Source: Candidatus Peribacteria bacterium (lineage in GTDB: Bacteria > Patescibacteria > JAEDAM01 > Absconditabacterales > Absconditicoccaceae). From it: a stretch of 18,571 nt of DNA. The translations under genes were made by a program, and so were the position numbers. The stretch spans positions 1 to 18,571 of the forward strand of contig JAITGP010000016.1 of the NCBI GenBank assembly GCA_031280545.1, written 5' to 3'. Below the pieces are notes generated by a model. That model was given only the letters and a program-made list of their open reading frames with translations. It was not told the origin of the DNA and did no database searches. This document shows positions 1 through 8,680 of this stretch, piece after piece; positions within the stretch are counted from its first letter, which is position 1, and each line of letters starts with the position of its first letter.

Positions 1-2925
1 TCTAGAGGAGAATTTGCCACGATCCTTTCAAGAATTTTGTTTGGAGATCAATATGATGGAGTAAGTACACCGTACTATGCAGCTCACTTGAATGCGTTAA
101 ATAAATTGGGAATCATGCAAGTAATCAATAATCCAGAAGTGAACATCATAAGAGGAGATGTAATGATAATGTTGATGAGAGCGGATGAGGATTATGAAGG
201 GTTAGACTGTGAGGAAATCTTGGCAGTAGTATGTGAAGATGAAGACTCAGCAGAATGTAAAGCCGCTCAAGAAATTTGTAAGGCTAATGGAAATGATAAA
301 GATGATCCTGCCTACGAAGTTAAAGCTGGTGATCTTTCAGTTAGCTTAAAATCAGCTACTGGACGTTATATTCCACAGGGAGTAGCAGTAAAAGTTGGAA
401 CTTACACTTTGAAAGCTAGTGGAAGTGACATCAATATCGCTGGACTTACTTTCGAGCAAGCTGGATACGGAAAAGATGATACTCTTACGGGAATCGCTTT
501 GTTCGTTAATGGGCAAAGAGTATCTAAAGTAAAAAACATCGATCCTAATAAATCAGCAACTCTTAGTTTCACTACTTCATATGATTTGAAAAAAGGAGAT
601 TCTTTGAAAGTAGATGTATATGCTCTCGTTGGAGTTGGTAGCGGTGCTACAAATACTCAATTTGCTTTGAAACTTAAAGAGATCTCTTCTTCAGCTGAAG
701 ATACTAGTCTTGATTTGGCTAATACAGATACTTTCAATGTTCTTGGTGAGAATACAGCTAAAACGCTGACTATCGCTACTAAAGGAGGTTTGGATGATGT
801 AAAAGTAGGAGATCAAAATGCTTCTCTTTACGAATTCGGTTTAACAGCTAATGACGGAGACACAACTCTTGACACTATCACTTTCGTTAGTGATAAAGAT
901 GCAGCTAGCTACTTCAAAAATATTGAATTAGAAGTGGATAATAAAGTAGTTGCAACTGCTGAATTCAATGGTAAATATGTGACTTTCAATCTGAAAACAC
1001 CTTACCTTGTTGAAAAAAATAGACAAGAAATCTTCACTGTAAAAGGTGATGTTGTAGGAGGTGCAGATAGAACTTCTGATGTAACTATCAATGTTGAAAA
1101 TATCGGTTTGGATATTATTGCTACTGATGTAGCTAATAATGCACCAGCTGCTATTGCTGGATCTAGTGCTATTGCTGGTATCAAAATCCTTGCGGGTAGA
1201 GTAACTATCGAAAGAGCTAATCCAGATGTTACTACCTTTACAAAAAATAGATCAAATCTTTATCTTGGATCTTTCACTATCAATAATAATGCTGGTGGAA
1301 AATTAAGATTAACAGACTTCAAATTAGTTGTAGCAGATTCTACTGGAGCTATTGATAATTTGAAAGTAAAGATTGGTTCTACTACTGCTGGATCAGTAGA
1401 ATTGGATAATGTTGGTGGTTACTGGGTATCTGATTATGAATATGAATTCTCTTCTAAAGCAACTGTATACTTATATGCAGATATTAAGGATATTGATGTT
1501 AAAAATGCAACTATCCAAATTACTGCATTATCTGGTGTATACTTAGAAGAAACTACTGATGACACAAGATTAGCTGATACAGATATTAGTTATCCAGCTT
1601 CTTGGGTTAAACTTACTGGAAAAGAAGGAGAATTAAATATTTCTACTCTCTACTTAGCTGACAAAACAGTTGCTAAAGGAGCTACAGATATTGAAGCTCT
1701 TCAATACACTATTAAAGTTGGACAAGCATACGGAGTAAGAATTAGAAACATTACCTTTACTTCTAATACTGGTCTTGATTCAAGAACTGTAGCTAGTGCT
1801 ACTCTTTACAGAGGAACTACTAAGATAGCTACTGTTAATCCAAACGGTGCTGGTGATCTCAGATTCTCTGATGCTATCACTATTGATGCAGGAACTACTG
1901 CTGAATTCACTTTGAAAGTAAATCTCGCTTCTAACCCTATCGTTACAGGAGGATTTGCATACCAAATTACTGGATTCACGGCTGAAGATACTTCTGCTGA
2001 TAGAAATTCTATCACTTCATCTTCATCTTCACTTGGAAGAACCATTACGGTAGCTAGCGAAGGATCTGTAAGTAGTGACTACAACACTTCTCAAAATGCA
2101 AATGCAAAAGATAAATCTATCCTTGCAGGAACTACTGAACAAGCTGTTGCAGAATACTTACTCTTGGCTAAACAAGAAGAAATTAATGTAAACACTATTG
2201 ATGTAGCTTTCTCTGGAACTGATTTGAATAAAAATATTGCTGCAGTATCTTTGTACTACGACAACAAATTAGTTGCTACTGAGAATATGACATCTAACCC
2301 TGTAGTTACGTTTGATGACATTGATCTTGATCTCTTAAAAGAGCAAAAAGCTCTTACTGTTAAGATTTCTACTAGAGCAATTGATGAAAACAATGGAACA
2401 GGAGTTGCTGGTGTTATAGTTAGTGGTATTGTTCTTAGAGACTTAGTAGGAAAAGTATCTGGAAACCCAGTTGCTGATTACACAGCTCTTCAAACTACGA
2501 ATAGTAAAATATTTGATATCGTTCCTGTGACAATTGTTGCTGCTAACGGTACCGATGGAAAATTCACTCTTACTACTTCTAGAGGATCTAATACAGATGT
2601 AAATGGTATTTCTGCTAAAGCTACACTTACTGGAATCACTTTCTCTATCGAAGGAAATAATGGATCTCTTGATTCATTCATTGTTCAAGATAGAGACGGT
2701 AATACTATAGCTAATGTAACTAGCGGTGGTGTTGTTACTTTGACTGGAGCAAATCCTATCATTCTTAACGATGGAACTAATAACTTTACAGTTGTTCCTA
2801 CCATTAATTCTAGTGTAAATACTATCAGTTATAGAATCGTATTAAAATCTGTACAGTACACTACTAATACAGACGCAAATACTTATTCTAGCAGAGGAGA
2901 TTCTTTGACTCTCTTGAGCAAATAG
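1..2925 (+). CDS. Large S-layer-like surface protein, 5' partial
   Basis: The frame is open from base 1, so the true start and any signal peptide lie upstream; 974 residues are visible, ending at TAG. Residues about 1-100 form an SLH-like helical domain (EFATILSRILFGDQYDG, then HLNALNKLGIM), followed by an acidic Cys-containing segment. From about residue 110 to the end the protein is a long run of Thr/Asn/Asp/Gly-rich beta-strand modules, as in S-layer or adhesin stalks of Patescibacteria; the modules are divergent and I did not delimit each. None of its roughly 80 glycines is encoded by UGA, unlike neighbouring genes, which suggests high expression. An 11-bp terminator follows directly. The downstream gene encodes the same SLH-like domain. 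A role as structural cell-surface protein is inference from composition and domain order; the exact family is not recognised. Confidence 0.8.
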   Translation, partial: SRGEFATILSRILFGDQYDGVSTPYYAAHLNALNKLGIMQVINNPEVNIIRGDVMIMLMRADEDYEGLDCEEILAVVCEDEDSAECKAAQEICKANGNDKDDPAYEVKAGDLSVSLKSATGRYIPQGVAVKVGTYTLKASGSDINIAGLTFEQAGYGKDDTLTGIALFVNGQRVSKVKNIDPNKSATLSFTTSYDLKKGDSLKVDVYALVGVGSGATNTQFALKLKEISSSAEDTSLDLANTDTFNVLGENTAKTLTIATKGGLDDVKVGDQNASLYEFGLTANDGDTTLDTITFVSDKDAASYFKNIELEVDNKVVATAEFNGKYVTFNLKTPYLVEKNRQEIFTVKGDVVGGADRTSDVTINVENIGLDIIATDVANNAPAAIAGSSAIAGIKILAGRVTIERANPDVTTFTKNRSNLYLGSFTINNNAGGKLRLTDFKLVVADSTGAIDNLKVKIGSTTAGSVELDNVGGYWVSDYEYEFSSKATVYLYADIKDIDVKNATIQITALSGVYLEETTDDTRLADTDISYPASWVKLTGKEGELNISTLYLADKTVAKGATDIEALQYTIKVGQAYGVRIRNITFTSNTGLDSRTVASATLYRGTTKIATVNPNGAGDLRFSDAITIDAGTTAEFTLKVNLASNPIVTGGFAYQITGFTAEDTSADRNSITSSSSSLGRTITVASEGSVSSDYNTSQNANAKDKSILAGTTEQAVAEYLLLAKQEEINVNTIDVAFSGTDLNKNIAAVSLYYDNKLVATENMTSNPVVTFDDIDLDLLKEQKALTVKISTRAIDENNGTGVAGVIVSGIVLRDLVGKVSGNPVADYTALQTTNSKIFDIVPVTIVAANGTDGKFTLTTSRGSNTDVNGISAKATLTGITFSIEGNNGSLDSFIVQDRDGNTIANVTSGGVVTLTGANPIILNDGTNNFTVVPTINSSVNTISYRIVLKSVQYTTNTDANTYSSRGDSLTLLSK

Positions 2926-2950
2926 TTATCTCTTAGATAGATATTTCAGA

Positions 2951-2986
2951 AAACTCTCTCCCTTGTGGAGAGAGTTTTTCTTTTTT
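2951..2986 (+). terminator. Intrinsic terminator of the surface-protein gene
   Basis: Perfect 11-bp stem (AAACTCTCTCC with GGAGAGAGTTT) around a 5-nt loop, followed by TTCTTTTTT. It starts 25 nt after the TAG of the upstream gene and separates it from the next gene. Confidence 0.92.
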
Positions 2987-3038
2987 GTCAAAGATCCTTA
3001 TAGGTCAAAGATAACTTGAAATAATAAAAAATTTTCAC

Positions 3039-3066
3039 TTGATTTTCTTATCCAAATCATTACAAA
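3039..3066 (+). promoter_or_regulatory. Possible promoter of the small surface-protein gene
   Basis: TTGATT, 16 nt, TACAAA. It would start transcription about 20 nt before the ATG at 3094. The boxes are weak matches in a very AT-rich stretch, so this is only a candidate. Confidence 0.3.
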
Positions 3067-3093
3067 TAAGTCAATAATAAATATAAAATAAAG

Positions 3094-4320
3094 ATGAAAA
3101 TTTATGACAGCATTTTATCTTTTGTCTTTATACTCATGATGAAATATTTTTTGGGAATATTGTCCACACTAGTGTCTTTCCTCCTCGGAGCAGTTGCTTT
3201 AGCAGGAGACTTTACTTTACATGCGACAAATCTCCCTTTAGTGCAGAGTTATGCTCAGCCTCTGCCAATCGAACTCTCTTTGTCTACTCCAGCTTTTTCT
3301 GGAGCAAATCAGAAGGCTACTCTTGCGGTCGATAACTGTGGAAAAACCTTGGAAATGTCCTACCAAGGGCAACCTGTTGCTAATCTTCCACTTACACTTG
3401 CTCCAGAAACTACCTATGATTTTCTCTTTATGGTAGAAAAAGAGACGACAAAAGAATGTGTACTCAATTTTTCTTTGCTCAATACAGAAAAAGAGAAGTT
3501 GGCTACTACTCAGGTAGTAATTATGCCTTCTTGTACTCCAAAATATATTGATGAAGGACTCTATGATAATGAACTACCAGCAGAAAATACTGATGAACAA
3601 GCTATTTCTTCACTAGATTCCGATTCTTCAAATTCTTCATCAAATATCTCATCAACTACTCCTTCAAAACCAGTTTCATCTAATCCTAGTTTTGCGACAC
3701 CTCTTTCTCTAGTAAATCCTGCTCCAGCAGAGCTTGATACAGCTTTCTCTCTGCTAGTAGAAAAAGGTCTCCTGACGGCCGAGGATAAAACGAAACTTTT
3801 CCAGCCTCTAACTAGAATCGTAGCTGCAGAACTTTTCGTAAAAATAGCTCTTAGCAAAGGATATGATCGCGATACCAAAAAAGACTGTAGCTTCGCTGAT
3901 ATGACAGACTCGACAGAGTATGACATTAATATTGCTAGGTTAGCATGTGAATTTAATATCATGGGAATCAATCCTAATCATACCCCAATTCCAGAATTTT
4001 TACCTTCCATGACAATTCCTAGCGAACAATTAGCCACAGCTTTTTCCCGCCTGATGTGGAGAGAGCTCTATGAAAATCCTGAAACGACTGAATATTACCA
4101 ATTACATATGAATACTCTCTATAATCTTGGAATAATTGATGCTATTGCTGTGCATTCTCCATCTACTCTGGCTGATTTTGCTGTTATCCTTTCTAGATCT
4201 GTTGCTAAAGAACAAATTTCCTTTCCAACAGTAGAAGCAGAGCTAAATTGTGATAGTGAAACTTCCCTTGCTTCAGCATGCAAAGCACCAGAAAAGAAGG
4301 ACCACTTCCGATTTTGGTAA
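3094..4320 (+). CDS. Secreted protein with C-terminal SLH-like domain
   Basis: 408 aa from the ATG at 3094. The hydrophobic stretch ending in GAVALA then GDF is a signal peptide with an AxA-type cleavage site. The in-frame ATGs at 3136 and 3139 would give a more ordinary signal peptide (MMKYFLGILS...), so the start may be there. After the signal, residues about 40-155 look like a beta-sandwich domain with paired Cys, then a Ser/Pro/Thr-rich linker (about 175-210), then an SLH-like domain (about 210-380). The segment LHMNTLYNLGIIDAI and the preceding LATAFSRLMW align with HLNALNKLGIMQVI and FATILSRILF of the upstream protein, and both are followed by an acidic Cys-containing tail. No UGA codon is used. 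Probably a partner or anchor of the surface layer (inference). Confidence 0.78.
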   Translation: MKIYDSILSFVFILMMKYFLGILSTLVSFLLGAVALAGDFTLHATNLPLVQSYAQPLPIELSLSTPAFSGANQKATLAVDNCGKTLEMSYQGQPVANLPLTLAPETTYDFLFMVEKETTKECVLNFSLLNTEKEKLATTQVVIMPSCTPKYIDEGLYDNELPAENTDEQAISSLDSDSSNSSSNISSTTPSKPVSSNPSFATPLSLVNPAPAELDTAFSLLVEKGLLTAEDKTKLFQPLTRIVAAELFVKIALSKGYDRDTKKDCSFADMTDSTEYDINIARLACEFNIMGINPNHTPIPEFLPSMTIPSEQLATAFSRLMWRELYENPETTEYYQLHMNTLYNLGIIDAIAVHSPSTLADFAVILSRSVAKEQISFPTVEAELNCDSETSLASACKAPEKKDHFRFW

Positions 4321-4358
4321 AAAGTAGAGGTTATTATCTATAAAAAGTTCTCGAAAAA

Positions 4359-4387
4359 TTGACAAATTTTCCTCATTTTTGTATAAT
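4359..4387 (+). promoter_or_regulatory. Consensus sigma70 promoter
   Basis: TTGACA, 17-nt spacer, TATAAT: both boxes are perfect consensus. Transcription should begin near 4394, giving a leader of about 50 nt before the ATG at 4444. This is the strongest promoter match in the window. Confidence 0.9.
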
Positions 4388-4401
4388 TATAGGTAGTGTC
4401 T

Positions 4402-4440
4402 CCGACTAAAATTTGAGTCGGTTTTAAATTTTATTTTTTT
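4402..4440 (+). promoter_or_regulatory. Leader hairpin with U-rich tail upstream of ORF450
   Basis: CCGACT (4402-4407) pairs with AGTCGG (4416-4421) and is followed by GTTTTAAATTTTATTTTTTT, ending 3 nt before the start codon at 4444. It lies about 8 nt into the transcript of the consensus promoter. It has the form of an intrinsic terminator or attenuator, but the stem is short and the tail is interrupted by A residues, so it may only shape the ribosome-binding region. Confidence 0.5.
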
Positions 4441-4443
4441 CAC

Positions 4444-5796
4444 ATGGGAGAATTAACTAAGAAATTTACCGAAAAAGTACAAGATCTCAAAGATACCGCA
4501 AAATATCTGTTTGACCGTACTTCTATAGAGGTTGCTATTCTCACAGTATTGGGACTTGGGAGCTGAACATACTACCAAACCAATAATGAACTTAAACGTT
4601 CAGAGAAAATTCCTCTTGCGTTTTCTGAGATTGGACAAATTCAAAGAGATGCTATCAGAGAAGGGAAAGAAATCTGACCTATAGCAAATTATAGTATGAT
4701 GCTCAACGATTTATGTATGAAAATCTTTGAAGCCTACAATGACGCACAGCGTCCTTTTATCCCCGGGAAAGATACGGAAATATATGCGAGAAATATTTAT
4801 GATGCCTATGATTTAAGATATATATATGAATATAATTTACAAGATCTCCTAATTAAAGTACCAAGTTATATTCCCTCTACTAAAGCGGTACTTCTTCCTT
4901 ATTACAAAACAAGTAACCAGCTTTCTGGAGCCAATACTTCTATGGGGAAGAGTTGGGAGGATCACCACATTGATAATTATCACACGGAAGTGAGGACCAG
5001 AACTGTCACCGATGCTGACGGAGAATCTCATATAGAAACCTATACCGAAGAAGTATATGACGATACCACTCACAAATATGACTATGATAAAAAAGAGGGA
5101 GAACGCTGAGCTCAGCAACTTACTACCTTATTTTTGGAAATTCCAGAACTTCATCTTACAGAGTCTATGAAAACAGCTTCACAAACCAACGCAGACGGGG
5201 AGTATGCTGCAGAAAAAAGCAGAAATATGAAAGCCTCTGAAAGATTAGATGCACAAGCTCTTCTCTCCATAGCAAATACTCGATATACAGGCTCTACGAT
5301 AATGAATGCTACTAATCATGTTAAATCCCAATATCCAAAACTGCATACCAGCTCCGAGCAGTGGAACATAGCAAAAAAAACCGCAAAAAGTACCCATTAT
5401 AAAACCTATAGTCATTATGATAGTGGACCAAAGGAATTTCAAGTAGCTGAAACTACCTACGAATTGGGAAAAGATATAGAAAAAAGTATCAACGAAATGC
5501 TGAATGCTATTCAGCTTACTCAGGACAAAGTCCCTCTTCTCAATCAAAAAATCCAAGAATTTATCAATAAAGGATATGTTCACCATGCTACTTCTGAGAA
5601 AGAAGCCAAAGCTTTGGGAAAAGAAATTCTCTCCATTACTAAAGAGATTTATAAAGCTAATTTTAAACAGGGAGTGAATGTGGAGAGATTTAGATGGGGA
5701 ATGATTTTTCTTTTCGCTCTAATCGGAGGGATCATAGGAGCTGGTTTTGGTTTTTGAATGGATTATGCAGGAGAGAAATTTAATCTCTACCGCTAG
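4444..5796 (+). CDS. Unknown two-pass membrane protein (ORF450)
   Basis: 450 aa with UGA read as Gly at residues 41, 78, 222 and 438; ends at TAG. The first hydrophobic segment is at about residues 30-46 (VAILTVLGLGSG) and the second at about 418-440 (MIFLFALIGGIIGAGFGFG), each containing a UGA-encoded Gly. Between them lies a long polar domain of about 370 residues, rich in Tyr, Lys, Asp and His, with the charged stretch EVYDDTTHKYDYDKKEGER near residue 205-221. The second half is mostly helical. This layout suggests one domain held on one side of the membrane by its two ends. I do not recognise a family. It has its own strong promoter and a leader hairpin, with sua5 downstream under a separate promoter. 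No Shine-Dalgarno is visible before the ATG. Confidence 0.78.
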
Positions 5797-5809
5797 AGAG
5801 AAAAAACGA

Positions 5810-5838
5810 TTGAAAAAAGAAGCTAAAATGTGTATACT
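5810..5838 (+). promoter_or_regulatory. Promoter of sua5, predicts a leaderless mRNA
   Basis: TTGAAA, 17 nt, TATACT. The -10 box ends 8 nt before the ATG at 5847, so the transcript should start on or within 1-2 nt of the start codon. Confidence 0.75.
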
Positions 5839-5846
5839 TCCCCGAT

Positions 5847-6866
5847 ATGTCTAACATCTATTTACCCACCTCCACCACCTACCTCAAAGCCAAGGAACTT
5901 TTCTCAAACAATGAGCTTGTCGCTTTCCCAACAGAAACGATTTATGGACTGGGAGCGAATGCTCTCTCTAGTACCGCTGCAGAGAAAATTTTTCAGTTAA
6001 AAGGGAGACCAAACGATAATCCTCTGATTGTTCATCTAGGAAATAAAAATCAGATTTCTGACTACGCTTTTATAGAAAACGAAATTCAGCAGACGATTAT
6101 TGACCAGCTCATGCCTGGACCAATTACCTTGCTCTTACCTAAAAAAAACAATATTTCCCCGATTGTCTGTAAGGTACCTCTAGTAGGAATTAGACTTCCA
6201 AGTAATGAAATCGCTCAAAATATGCTCACCACAGTAGGATTGCCAATTGCTGCTCCGAGTGCGAACATCTCCGGAAAAGCGAGCCCTACCAATGCCGAAA
6301 TGGTGTATGATAACCTAGGAGAAAATGTCCCTATGATCATTGATGGAGGAGAAAGTGAAGCAGGAATTGAATCGACAGTTGTTCGTGTTGTTCAAACTTC
6401 CTCTTCTGAGGGAAAGTATAAGATCCTCATTCTCCGTCCAGGATTCGTTACCAAAGAAGATTTGGATTCCGTGTTTAATTATCAAATCCCCGTAGAATAT
6501 ACCACCGATAATCCTGAGCTTTCTCCAGGGATGAGATATAAGCACTACAGTATTTCAGGGACAGTACGTCTCATTGATGCCCCAGCCGACATGATTTTTC
6601 CACCATCAAAAAAAATCTGAATGCTCCTCACTAGAGAATTTACCAAAAAATATCGAACCGAACTAGCTCCCCTCCGAGACACGACTCTGATCAAAATTCG
6701 AGGGACACACAAGAATTTAGCAACCTGTGCTCATGCACTTTTTGATTTTTATCATTATTTTGATAAAGAAGGAGTAGACATCCTGTATGTAGAAAAACTC
6801 CCCGAAATCGGTATTGGCTACTCTATTATGAATAGAGTAAAAAGGAGTGCAGAAGTGCATTCATAA
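5847..6866 (+). CDS. sua5: Threonylcarbamoyl-AMP synthase, Sua5 type
   Basis: 339 aa once the UGA at residue 258 is read as Gly. It makes threonylcarbamoyl-AMP from Thr, bicarbonate and ATP, the first step of t6A formation at position 37 of ANN-decoding tRNAs, in the cytoplasm. The YrdC/TsaC core fills residues about 1-205: FPTETIYGLGANA, KGRPNDNPLIVHL, MPGPITLLLP, GIRLPS, APSANISGKASPT, and ESTVVR, ending ILRPGF. The Sua5-type linker SPGMRYKHYS follows, then the C-terminal domain (about 258-339) ending GIGYSIMNRVKRSAE. Full two-domain length identifies Sua5 rather than the short TsaC. Under the standard code it would look like two genes. The -10 box of its promoter is 8 nt upstream of the ATG, so translation is probably leaderless. 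Confidence 0.95.
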
Positions 6867-6873
6867 GGAAGTG

Positions 6874-6901
6874 TTGCAACTGCTAAGCAGAAAAGTATAT
6901 A
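6874..6901 (+). promoter_or_regulatory. Promoter of ftsW, predicts a leaderless mRNA
   Basis: TTGCAA, 16 nt, TATATA; the -10 box ends 7 nt before the ATG at 6909, so the mRNA should start at the start codon. The spacer holds a small palindrome, CTGCTAAGCAG (6880-6890), which may be chance or an operator. Confidence 0.7.
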
Positions 6902-6908
6902 TAAAAAC

Positions 6909-8078
6909 ATGCAATTACTTATCAACGGAGTTATACTTATTATCCGAGGACTGCTCGCAGTATATAGCGTAAGTATTTACGAATCTTTTTCTATGACTCT
7001 AAAATCCGTAAATTTTTCCGATCCTACCAATTATTATTTCTTTTACCAGCAACTCAAAGCCTTAATCTACATTGTGGTAGCGATGGTCTTGGTACGGAAA
7101 TTCCCCCTTAAAATCATCAAAAGCCATAAATTTGCAATCGTTGCTTTGGTCGTGGCATTTATTTTTCAGTGTTTGGTATTTACGGGCTTGGGAGATAGTT
7201 ATGGAACAATTGCAAAAGGACGAATTAACCTCCCTGGTTTGCCGAGTATGCAACCCTCCGAAATCTTCAAGCTTGCCTATGTGCTATTTTTGTCCTCTCG
7301 GTTGCTTCGTAAAAAAGACTTCATGAAGAGCACTCAGTTTCTCCTCAATTTCATCGTTATCAATGCCTTACTTTACGCGATATTCCTCTTTATTCCAGAC
7401 TTTGGGACGATCCTCATTTTGGGAATCACGGCCTTGATTATGGTACGATATGCAGGACTTAGTATTAAAAAAACCGTTTCCATCCTCGCAATTTGAATCT
7501 GAGCAGGAGTCTTTGCTGCATTTTCTCTCTATATTATCAATCCTAATCTCAGCTATATCAAAGACAGATTTTCCTATTTTTTCGAAATGAACCAAGAGGC
7601 TAGGGATGCCCAAAAAGAAAAAACCTGACGACAACCTGAGCAAGCACTCATGGCCATCGGAGGAGGAGGATTCTTGGGAAAAGGGTATGGAAAAGGCTTA
7701 CAAAAATTCTGATATATTCCAGAAGCTCAGAGTGACTTCATTTTTTCAGCGTATTCTGAAGAGGTTGGGTTTATCGGGAATCTGATTCTGATTTTTTTGT
7801 ACTGTTGGATGTTCTTTTACTTCCTCAAAAATTTACAACGTATTCGTGATCCTCAGAGCAAAATGATTGGAGTGGGGATTATCTCGATTCTGATGGTGCA
7901 GACCTTTGTAAATATTGGGGTAAATGTCCAAATTATCCCTAACACAGGAGTGACGCTTCCTTTTATTAGTGCAGGAGGAAGTTCGCTTCTAATTTCCTGT
8001 ATTGAGCTTCTCCTACTCTATAAAATTTTGGCTTCTGAAACTAAAAAAGCTGTCCTTTCAAACCTGAAATCTGAGTAG
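6909..8078 (+). CDS. ftsW: FtsW-type SEDS peptidoglycan polymerase
   Basis: 389 aa with UGA-Gly at residues 196, 198, 240 and 268. SEDS-family polytopic membrane glycosyltransferase that polymerises lipid II, FtsW at the division septum. About eight to ten hydrophobic segments are visible. Family motifs: AVYSVSIYES near the N terminus, GRINLPGLPSMQPSEIFKLA (about residues 107-126), PDFGT, then GKGYGKGLQKFGYIPEAQSD with FIFSAYSEEVGFIGN, and IPNTGVTLPFISAGGSSLL at the end. The QKFGYIPEAQSDFIF form favours FtsW over RodA, but no second SEDS gene is here for comparison. The UGA cluster around residues 196-198 (IGIGAGVF) lies within a membrane segment. It has its own promoter; the next gene starts 28 nt after its stop and may be co-transcribed. 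Confidence 0.9.
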
Positions 8079-8106
8079 GGATATTTTATCTCATTATTAG
8101 CTATCT

Positions 8107-8313
8107 ATGAAAAAAAGAGCAATCGTTTCTATTGTGCTGTTCGTATCGTTCCTTCTGTTGCCGATCACAGCGATTATGGACCTTTTCTTTGAGTCATATG
8201 TGGGAGAGGTGGGGAAAATTATCCATACGATTGCAGGGATTGTCTTCACTCTTATGGCGATTTTCCATATCGCATTTAATTGGAAGACTTTGAAATCGTA
8301 TATGAAGAAATAA
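8107..8313 (+). CDS. Small DUF4405-like two-helix membrane protein
   Basis: 68 aa, two membrane segments (about residues 5-25 and 38-58). The second has KIIHTIAGIVFTLMAIFHIA then FNWKTLKSYMKK, the pattern of DUF4405 proteins: a His at residue 40, a His at 54, then NWK and a basic tail. In that family the histidines are thought to resemble haem ligands of cytochrome b-type proteins; haem binding here is inference. It starts 28 nt after ftsW with no promoter seen between them, so may be read from the ftsW promoter. No UGA codon. Confidence 0.72.
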   Translation: MKKRAIVSIVLFVSFLLLPITAIMDLFFESYVGEVGKIIHTIAGIVFTLMAIFHIAFNWKTLKSYMKK

Positions 8314-8333
8314 ACACTATAACAAAAAATCTC

Positions 8334-8361
8334 TTGCAATTCTTTTTCCTATCCTTAATAT
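8334..8361 (+). promoter_or_regulatory. Promoter of sdpR-sdpI
   Basis: TTGCAA, 16 nt, TAATAT. The -10 box overlaps the left arm of the palindrome at 8359-8380, which fits repression by a protein bound over the start of transcription. Confidence 0.65.
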
Positions 8362-8380
8362 ATAGATGTTTATCTATATA
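8359..8380. promoter_or_regulatory. Perfect palindromic operator, probable SdpR site
   Basis: TATATAGAT and ATCTATATA form a perfect 9-bp inverted repeat around a 4-bp spacer (GTTT). It covers the predicted transcription start of the ArsR-family gene that begins at 8393. AT-rich palindromes of this size at the own promoter are typical ArsR-family operators, so autoregulation is likely. Confidence 0.7.
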
Positions 8381-8392
8381 TCAATATATGGA

Positions 8393-8656
8393 ATGGATAA
8401 CATATTTAAAGCATTATCAGATAAAAATAGGAGAAAAATTTTAGCATTGTTGAAAGAAAAAGATATGTCGGTCAGCGAAATGCTTCAGCATTTTACTATT
8501 ACTCAGGCTTCTTTGTCTCATCATTTAGATATTCTCAAAAGGGCGGAACTCGTAATCGATACCAGAAAATGACAATATATTTATTACTCTCTCAATATGA
8601 GCGTTGTTGAAGAAGTTTTGCAAGGACTGTATAGGTTTATCCATAAAGATACCTAA
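8393..8656 (+). CDS. sdpR: ArsR-family autorepressor, SdpR-like
   Basis: 87 aa with UGA-Gly at residue 60. Winged helix-turn-helix repressor: MDNIFKALSDKNRRKILALL, then SVSEMLQHFTITQASLSHHL as the recognition region, DILKRAELV, and the wing TRK-G-QYIYYSLNM, where the UGA supplies the Gly usual in the ArsR wing. No metal-binding Cys pair is visible, which fits the SdpR branch rather than metal sensors. An in-frame ATG at 8366 lies inside the operator and only 4 nt after the -10 box; the ATG at 8393 matches the family N terminus and was chosen. It precedes sdpI by 24 nt, the same order as Bacillus sdpR-sdpI. Likely represses its own operon by the palindrome at 8359-8380. Confidence 0.87.
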
Positions 8657-8680
8657 TTTATTTCTTACCCCTATAGGAAA

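Noticed and set aside
8366..8392. Upstream ATG as the start of sdpR
   Set aside because: It lies in the operator, only 4 nt after the -10 box, and adds residues not expected in the ArsR family.
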